Positions 59,258-64,000 of a stretch of 64,000 bases of DNA are shown here, piece by piece. The position numbers and the translations under genes are program-made. Source of the DNA: Streptomyces sp. NBC_00370. Lineage in GTDB: Bacteria > Actinomycetota > Actinomycetes > Streptomycetales > Streptomycetaceae. How positions within the stretch are numbered: the stretch's first letter is position 1; each line of letters opens with the position of its first letter. The stretch lies in the NCBI RefSeq assembly GCF_036084755.1, contig NZ_CP107968.1, positions 8,378,001-8,442,000 on the forward strand, in the 5' to 3' direction. The notes under the pieces are model-generated. The model did not search any database and was not told the DNA's origin. It saw only the letters and a list, made by a program, of their open reading frames with translations.

Positions 59258-59403
59258 GGCCGGCGCGCAGCGGGCGTGCGGTCCCGGACCGGGCGTGCGG
59301 TCCCGAACAGGGCCCCAGATCGGGCCGCGGGGCGAGTCCGGTCGGCGCGCTCGCTAGCCACGACGTCGGTACAAATCGTCAAGCAGCGCAAGGAGTTCGT
59401 GTC

Positions 59404-59898
59404 ATGACAGACCACGGCCTGGCGGCCCACGCGCGCGCAGTCGTTGACGCCAACCTCTACCTGACCTTGGGCACGGTCGACCCGGACGGCCGCCCGTGGA
59501 CCTCTCCGGTCTACTTCGCTCCGGCGGGCGACCGCGAGTTCTACTGGCTCTCGGCCACGGACGCCCAGCACTCCCGCAACCTCGCCGAGCGTCCGCAGGT
59601 GAGCATCGTCATCTTCGACTCCACCGTCACGCCGTACCACGGCCGCGCCGTGTACGCCGTAGGCGAGGCGTACGAACTGTCGGGCAGTGACGTCGACCGC
59701 GCGCTGGAGGCGTACCCCCGGCCGGGCAGCACCGGCGTCACACCGTTCGCACTCGGGGAGGTGACCGGCCCGGCCCCGTACCGGCTCTACCGGGCGATTG
59801 CGTCGGAGCTGTGGGTCCTGTGCCCGCGCGACCCCGGGCGGCCCTGTCCGCTCCACGGCCTCGCGAAGGACCACAGGACGCCCGTCCCGGCGCCGTGA
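59404..59898 (+). CDS. Pyridoxamine 5'-phosphate oxidase-family flavin protein
   Basis: This 164-residue split-barrel protein has LYLTLGTVDPDGRPWTSPVY near the start, FYWLSATDAQHSRNLAERPQ and VSIVIFDSTVTPYHGRAVYA, the flavin-binding pattern of the PNPOx/Rv1155 group. Such proteins bind FMN or F420 and reduce varied substrates. AAGGAG precedes ATG 59404. It is 146 bp after the DHFR-like gene and ends at a palindromic terminator shared with the convergent SDR gene. Confidence 0.85.
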   Translation: MTDHGLAAHARAVVDANLYLTLGTVDPDGRPWTSPVYFAPAGDREFYWLSATDAQHSRNLAERPQVSIVIFDSTVTPYHGRAVYAVGEAYELSGSDVDRALEAYPRPGSTGVTPFALGEVTGPAPYRLYRAIASELWVLCPRDPGRPCPLHGLAKDHRTPVPAP

Positions 59899-59918
59899 CG
59901 ATATCGGCCCCGGACCGT

Positions 59919-59943
59919 GGGCCGGCCCTGCGTGGGCCGGCCC
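59919..59943. terminator. Bidirectional terminator
   Basis: The self-complementary 10-mer GGGCCGGCCC occurs at 59919-59928 and 59934-59943 with 5 nt between, giving a 10-bp GC hairpin on either strand. It lies between the convergent PNPOx-like and SDR genes. Confidence 0.75.
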
Positions 59944-59980
59944 TTCAGGACGCTCGGACGTGCGGTGCCGCAGGGACGGA

Positions 59981-60832
59981 TCAGTCGGTGAAGGCGACGG
60001 ACGCGGCCGCGTCCTTCTGAGATTCGAGCGCGGCAAGACGGTCGGTGAGAGCGGCGTGGACCGCACTGTAGGTGTCGGAGCCGAGAGGCAGACGCAGCGG
60101 CGGGTTCGGGTCGCGGGTGGTGTCGTAGACGGCGGCTGCGAGCTTGGCCGGGTCGCCGGTGAGGTCGCTGTCGTCGATGCTCTCCAGGTGGCGCCGCGTC
60201 CGGCCGACGGCGGTGTCCCGGTAGACGGCCGTCTCCGGGGTGAATTGCAGGGCCGAGGCGAAGCCGGTGCGGGTGCCGCCGGGCTCGACGACGGTGAGAT
60301 GGATGTTGAAGTCGGAGACCTCGCGGCTGACGCTCTCGGTGAAGCCTTCCAGTCCCCACTTTCCCGCGTGATAGGAGCTGTGCGTGGGGACGGCGACCTG
60401 GCCGCCCATGCTGGAGATCTGGATGATCCGGCCTCCGCCCTGCTCACGCATCGGCTGCAGGAAAGCCCGGGTGATCATCATCGGCGCGAGCAGGAGGACC
60501 TCAATCTGGTCGCGGATCTGCTCGACGGTCATTTCTTCGGCGGCGCCCACGACCGCGTATCCGGCGTTGTTGACCACGATGTCCACCGGCCCGGACGCGA
60601 TTGTCGCGGCGATCACCCGGTCGACGTCGGAGGGAAGGGTGAGATCGAGGATCACGATGGCCAGCCGGTCGCCGTACGTCTCGCGCAGGTCGTCCAGAGC
60701 GGCGGGGCGGCGGACGGTCGCTGTGACGCGGTCGCCGTTCCGGAGGGCGTGCTCGGTGAGGTGACGTCCCAGGCCGCCGGAGGCCCCGGTGATGAACCAG
60801 TGGCGTACGGCCTTGTCGGAGGGAGCGGGCAT
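59981..60832 (-). CDS. SDR family oxidoreductase
   Basis: This 283-residue classical short-chain dehydrogenase has TGASGGLG (residues 15-22), VNNAGYAVVGAAEE and the catalytic set with SSMGGQVAVPTHSSYHAGKWG (Tyr and Lys spaced YxxxK). It resembles the oxidoreductases commonly paired with TetR regulators in actinobacteria. AGGAGA precedes ATG 60832. It is divergent from a TetR gene across two matching operators, so it is the probable regulated target. Confidence 0.9.
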   Translation of the reverse strand: MPAPSDKAVRHWFITGASGGLGRHLTEHALRNGDRVTATVRRPAALDDLRETYGDRLAIVILDLTLPSDVDRVIAATIASGPVDIVVNNAGYAVVGAAEEMTVEQIRDQIEVLLLAPMMITRAFLQPMREQGGGRIIQISSMGGQVAVPTHSSYHAGKWGLEGFTESVSREVSDFNIHLTVVEPGGTRTGFASALQFTPETAVYRDTAVGRTRRHLESIDDSDLTGDPAKLAAAVYDTTRDPNPPLRLPLGSDTYSAVHAALTDRLAALESQKDAAASVAFTD

Positions 60833-60858
60833 GGAACTCTCCTGGAGTAAGGTGCTAC

Positions 60859-60900
60859 CGGAACGGATTCCGCTTAATACTGTAAACGGAATGAGTTCCG
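60859..60900. promoter_or_regulatory. Twin TetR operators
   Basis: CGGAA-CGGA-TTCCG (60859-60872) and CGGAA-TGAG-TTCCG (60887-60900) are two sites with perfect 5-bp arms, 28 bp apart, flanking AT-rich TTAATACTGTAAA between the divergent SDR and TetR genes. The promoters must lie within or between them. Confidence 0.75.
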
Positions 60901-60933
60901 GAAATCATCCCGAGCCGACGCCGGAGGACCCGC

Positions 60934-61509
60934 ATGCCCGCCAAGGCGCGTCGCACCAGGAGTGACGCGCTGCAGAACCGGGAGCGCCTGCTGGAGGTTG
61001 CCGCGCGGGTCTTCGCCGAGCAGGGGCTGGACACCGCGCCTGCCGCTATCGCCAAGCAGGCGGGTGTCGGCGTCGGAACGCTCTACCGGCACTTCCCCAC
61101 GCGGGAAGTACTCATCGACGCCGCCTACCGGCGCCAACTCACCAAGGTCTGCGAGAAGGTGAGCGACCTTCTGGCACAGCACCCGGCGGCCGAGGCCACT
61201 CGCATGTGGATGGACCACTTCATCCACTACGCCACGGCCAAGAGCGGCATGTCCGAAGCCCTGAACGCGGTCATCGCCTCCGGCACCGATCCGTACTCCG
61301 ACAGCCTGGCCCTCCTCACCGACGCGGTCGCCGCCCTCCTCGCGGCCGGCGCCCGGGACGGAAGCCTGCGCACCGACGTCGCCCCCGCTGACGTCCTGCT
61401 CCTCATGGGCGGAATCGCCTATTCCGTGCGGCACGGCACGCAAGAGCAAGCCCGTTCGCTCGTCGACCTCTTCATGGACGCGCTGACCAAGAACTCGCCC
61501 GGGAGCTGA
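60934..61509 (+). CDS. TetR family transcriptional regulator
   Basis: This 191-residue protein has the TetR DNA-binding helix-turn-helix at about residues 15-60 (RERLLEVAARVFAEQGLDTA, then IAKQAGVGVGTLYRHFPTRE) and a helical ligand domain (VCEKVSDLLAQHPAAEATRM onward). GGAGGA lies before ATG 60934. It is divergent from the SDR gene and should bind the twin CGGAA-N4-TTCCG sites, repressing both. The ligand is unknown. Confidence 0.9.
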   Translation: MPAKARRTRSDALQNRERLLEVAARVFAEQGLDTAPAAIAKQAGVGVGTLYRHFPTREVLIDAAYRRQLTKVCEKVSDLLAQHPAAEATRMWMDHFIHYATAKSGMSEALNAVIASGTDPYSDSLALLTDAVAALLAAGARDGSLRTDVAPADVLLLMGGIAYSVRHGTQEQARSLVDLFMDALTKNSPGS

Positions 61510-61530
61510 GCCCGAACTCCCGCGTCGGGC
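61510..61530 (+). terminator. Hairpin after TetR
   Basis: GCCCGA (61510-61515) and TCGGGC (61525-61530) pair across a 9-nt loop directly after the TetR stop codon. Confidence 0.5.
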
Positions 61531-61572
61531 GGATCGATGCGCGCGCGAGTCCTGGCCGCCCTGCCGCCTCGC

Positions 61573-61760
61573 TCAGTTGAAGGCGGACCGGATGACGTCC
61601 TTGGTGCCGGGGCTTCGGTCGAGCTCCAGCCGGATGTCCGAGAGGTTCTGGCTGGCCAGGGCCTCTCGCCGTGCCTGGTCGGCGCGGCTCATGACCACTT
61701 TGACCGGGCATTCGTCGGTGGAGGGAAAAGCTCCCCGATCTTGCTGCAGGTCCGGCCCAT
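61573..61760 (-). pseudogene. C-terminal fragment of an unidentified gene
   Basis: A minus-strand frame ends MSRADQARREALASQNLSDI then RLELDRSPGTKDVIRSAFN and TGA, with a convincing protein composition. Upstream it reads AFPSTDECPVKVV, while the other frame reads MGRTCSKIGELFPPPT, suggesting a frameshift in a once-continuous ...IGELFPSTDECPVKVV. No start or ribosome site remains. I do not recognise the family. The rest of the 61531-61846 gap is empty. Confidence 0.5.
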
Positions 61761-61846
61761 CGCCGTCAGCCCGGAGTATGACAAGGAACTGGCCTTTCGT
61801 GGTGGCGAGTTGACCCGGGCGACGAATCCGCGTGCGCGGTGGGGAG

Positions 61847-62317
61847 TCAGGTCCTGGTGAGGTGAAAGACCCGGATGGTCCGCTCAGTGGCGCGCTCGGC
61901 GTACCCCTCGTACGCGGGCCAGTGGGCGACGATCGCTGCCCATGCCTCCGCGCGTTCCGGGTCCGTCAGCAGCCGTGCGCGGACTGGCCACGTGTTGCCG
62001 GCGTGGGTAACCTCTGCCAGCGGCTCCGCCAGCAAATTGGCCGACCATCCCGGATGCCGCTGCCCGCCCCAGTTCGAGGCGACCACCACCAGGCCGCCGC
62101 CGTGCCGGACGTACAGCAGAGGCACCTGCCGCGGCTGCCCGCTGCTTCGGCCGGTCGTCGTCAGCAGCACTGTGCGCAGCCCGGCCGCCGTCCCGACTCC
62201 CAGGCGCCCACGGGTCACTTTCAGCAGGACGCGGTCCGCAGGCGCCAGGAAACGTCCCACGGCGGACCATGCCCGGGTCGCGCCCAGCCTTCGGACCGCG
62301 CTCTGAATCTTCGACAT
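61847..62317 (-). CDS. Deazaflavin (F420)-dependent nitroreductase-family protein
   Basis: This 156-residue split-barrel protein has the DDN/F420H2-dependent reductase pattern: RTVLLTTTGRSSGQPRQVPL, then YVRHGGGLVVVASNWGGQRH and HPGWSANLLAEPLAEVTHAG, which form the F420-phosphate and ring contacts, and WPAYEGYAERATERTIRVFH at the end. It reduces quinones or nitro compounds with F420H2. GAGGAGG precedes ATG 62317, preferred over an upstream ATG at 62386. Confidence 0.87.
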   Translation of the reverse strand: MSKIQSAVRRLGATRAWSAVGRFLAPADRVLLKVTRGRLGVGTAAGLRTVLLTTTGRSSGQPRQVPLLYVRHGGGLVVVASNWGGQRHPGWSANLLAEPLAEVTHAGNTWPVRARLLTDPERAEAWAAIVAHWPAYEGYAERATERTIRVFHLTRT

Positions 62318-62562
62318 ACTGCCTCCTCGGCCACTTCTTTGAGATTGATCTGTCGTGTCGTCGACTGACGCCCGGCGGTCATGCACAGAGCCGCTGCTGT
62401 CGGACTAATGCCAACGCCGTGCAATCCACCTTGCCGTTTCATTTGGGGCGACGACGCGTCGTTGAGGAGTAACGAACTGGCAAGCTGGCGCGGAGTGGAC
62501 GTTACCAACAGAGACTTGGGTGAGAGACGTCCGAGAGGTCGCTCCGGCCGGAGCGCGGCTAG

Positions 62563-63135
62563 CTACTGCTTGAGGGGGACGACGCTCTCAGTGTTCTCGG
62601 TGATGGCCGCGCGACCGCCCATGAGTGAGCCGAGCTCGCGGCCTGCGCGGACGATGCGGTCGGCGAGGCAGGCTGCGCCCCAGTCCTCGGTGGCCGCGTA
62701 CACGGTGGTGGGTACGAGGGTCGCGCGCAGACGTGAGAAGAGTGGCCGGAGTGCGCGCTCCGGGGTGACCGAGTGTCGGGCCGTGGCGCCGGTGGCGGCG
62801 AGCAGCACGGGCTTCCCTGTCAGTGTGGTGTTGTCGAGCACGTCGAAGAAGGACTTGAACAGCCCGCTGGAGGAGGCGGAGAAGATCGGTGAGACGGCGA
62901 TGACACCATCCGCCTGTGCGACTGTCTTCACCGCATGCCTCAGGTCCGAGCCTGGGGACCCGGTCTCCATGACGTGAGCGATATCGGCGGCCAGGTCGCG
63001 CAGTTCGACCACGCGGGTGTCGACCTCGTGCCCGTGGGCCGTCAGTTGCCATCGTGTGGTGTCCGCGAGGCGGTCGGCCAGCACTCGAGTGGGCGAGGGT
63101 GGGCTCAAGTCCGCCGATATGACGACGAGCTTCAT
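62563..63135 (-). CDS. NADPH-dependent FMN reductase (CE1759-type)
   Basis: This 190-residue flavodoxin-like reductase has KLVVISADLSPPSPTRVLAD at the start (phosphate loop), SPIFSASSSGLFKSFFDVLD around residue 83 and KPVLLAATGATARHSVTPER, typical of NADPH:FMN reductases. It should supply reduced FMN. ATG 63135 overlaps the stop of the upstream monooxygenase gene (TGATG). The pair matches the CE1758-CE1759 two-component arrangement of actinobacteria, from memory. Confidence 0.85.
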   Translation of the reverse strand: MKLVVISADLSPPSPTRVLADRLADTTRWQLTAHGHEVDTRVVELRDLAADIAHVMETGSPGSDLRHAVKTVAQADGVIAVSPIFSASSSGLFKSFFDVLDNTTLTGKPVLLAATGATARHSVTPERALRPLFSRLRATLVPTTVYAATEDWGAACLADRIVRAGRELGSLMGGRAAITENTESVVPLKQ

Positions 63136-64000
63136 CAGGCGCTCATCTCCTGGGAATTGATCTGGGCGTCCTTGGCGGCGAGCAGGGAACGGTGGGTCGG
63201 AGCCTCCGGCACGTCCGACGGGCGGCCCTTGGCGAACTCCTCACGCAGCACGGGTATGACCTGCTCGCCGAGCATGTCGATCTGCTCAAGGACGGTTTTC
63301 AGAGGCAGCCCGGCGTGATCCACCAGGAACAGTTGGCGCTGATAGTCACCCGCGTACTCGCGGAAGCTCAGTGTCTTCTCTATCACTTGCTGTGGCGAGC
63401 CGACCGTCAGCGGTGTCTGGTCCATGTAGTCCTCCAGGGACGGCCCGTGCCCGTACACCGGCGCGACATCGAAGTAGGGGCGGAACTCGCGTCTGGCGTC
63501 CTGGGAGTTGTTCCGCATGAAGACATGCCCGGCGAGCCCGACGATCGCTTGCTCGGGCGTGCCGTGCCCGTAGTGCGCGTACCGCGTCCGGTACAGCTCG
63601 ACCAGCCGCTTGACGTGGTCGGCCGGCCAGAAGACGTTGCTGTGGAAGAAGCCGTCGCCGTAGTAGGCGGCCTGCTCGGCGATCTCGGGGGAGCGGATGG
63701 AGCCGTGCCAGACGAAGGGCGGTACGTCGTCCAGCGGGCGGGGCGTGGAGGTGAAGGACTGCAGAGGCGTACGGAGACGGCCTTCCCAGTCCACGACGTC
63801 CTCGCGCCAGAGTTTGTGGAGCAATGCGTAGTTCTCGGTGGTGAGGTTGATGCCCTCACGGATGTCCCTGCCGAACCAGGGATACACGGGCCCGGTGTTA
63901 CCGCGCCCCATCATCAGGTCCACTCGCCCGTCGGCCAGATGCTGGAGCATCGCGTAGTCCTCCGCGATCTTCACCGGATCGTTGGTGGTGATGAGGGTGG
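63135..64000 (-). CDS. LLM-class flavin monooxygenase (CE1758-type), 5' end outside window
   Basis: The frame is open to the right edge: the N-terminal residues are missing and the window enters at STLITTNDP-like LITTNDPVKIAEDYAMLQHL. It continues ADGRVDLMMGRGNTGPVYPW with the luciferase-like (beta/alpha)8 pattern and the loop TPLQSFTSTPRPLDDVPPFV. It uses reduced FMN, likely from the reductase downstream, to oxygenate an unknown substrate. The first ATG inside the window is at 63974, but upstream residues fit the family, so it is not the start. Confidence 0.87.
   Translation of the reverse strand, partial: TLITTNDPVKIAEDYAMLQHLADGRVDLMMGRGNTGPVYPWFGRDIREGINLTTENYALLHKLWREDVVDWEGRLRTPLQSFTSTPRPLDDVPPFVWHGSIRSPEIAEQAAYYGDGFFHSNVFWPADHVKRLVELYRTRYAHYGHGTPEQAIVGLAGHVFMRNNSQDARREFRPYFDVAPVYGHGPSLEDYMDQTPLTVGSPQQVIEKTLSFREYAGDYQRQLFLVDHAGLPLKTVLEQIDMLGEQVIPVLREEFAKGRPSDVPEAPTHRSLLAAKDAQINSQEMSA

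Overview
The window looks like a chromosomal segment of a Streptomyces-type actinomycete. The DNA is very GC-rich, genes use GTG and TTG starts alongside ATG, operons are chained by ATGA/GTGA stop-start overlaps, and the content is typical of the genus: a LitR-linked carotenoid cluster, a ROK-controlled sugar ABC transporter, a SCO0607-type lipoprotein, and many MarR/TetR/AraC/Rrf2/HxlR regulators paired with oxidoreductases. I saw no rRNA, tRNA, CRISPR array or intact transposon. All calls come from reading the sequence; no database search was run.

Layout. (1) 1-12060: light/B12-dependent regulator LitR (cut by the left edge), a DUF4383 membrane protein, a MarR-MMPL exporter pair sharing a palindromic operator, then two convergent carotenoid operons: crtY-crtU on the plus strand and crtE-crtI-crtB-Rieske protein on the minus strand. 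Together they should make isorenieratene-type aromatic carotenoids. A 24-codon leader ORF with a strong ribosome site sits where crtU translation begins. (2) 12620-17130: a transaldolase fused to an extra helical domain, transketolase, and a 66-residue secreted peptide followed by a perfect 21-bp hairpin. (3) 17250-31740: a carbohydrate-use region with a secreted beta-helix protein, Gfo/Idh/MocA oxidoreductase, ROK repressor, ABC importer, and a divergent operon of MDR dehydrogenase, sugar isomerase/epimerase and two cytoplasmic (alpha/alpha)6-barrel glycosidases. (4) 32180-37804: a three-gene operon of two diverged paralogues of unknown function plus a membrane-anchored TPR-CHAT (caspase-like) protease, facing a convergent operon of a membrane protein, a DUF6338 protein and a 67-residue acidic protein. 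I consider this the best candidate for an undescribed system. (5) 38130-48790: a CGNR regulator with azlCD, a MarR-SDR-NmrA-hemerythrin group, an FG-GAP propeller protein, an AlkD-like repair protein and a lipoprotein, separated by decayed gene fragments. (6) 48790-64000: a dense series of small regulator/oxidoreductase modules (Rrf2-SDR, HxlR-MFS, AraC pairs, TetR-SDR, a CE1758/CE1759-type flavin pair), ending inside a luciferase-like monooxygenase gene.

How it works together. Carotenoid supply and its light switch form one unit. The neighbouring tal-tkt pair could adjust triphosphate and pentose pools, but a link to carotenoids is only suggested by position. The sugar region reads as one inducible program: bind and import an oligosaccharide, oxidise or isomerise it, and hydrolyse it inside the cell. 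The right half is dominated by stress-type redox modules, several with regulator-binding dyads visible in the divergent promoters. Gene remnants (ankyrin protein, secreted HNH-nuclease leader, transposase N-terminus, others) cluster between these modules and mark past insertions and deletions.
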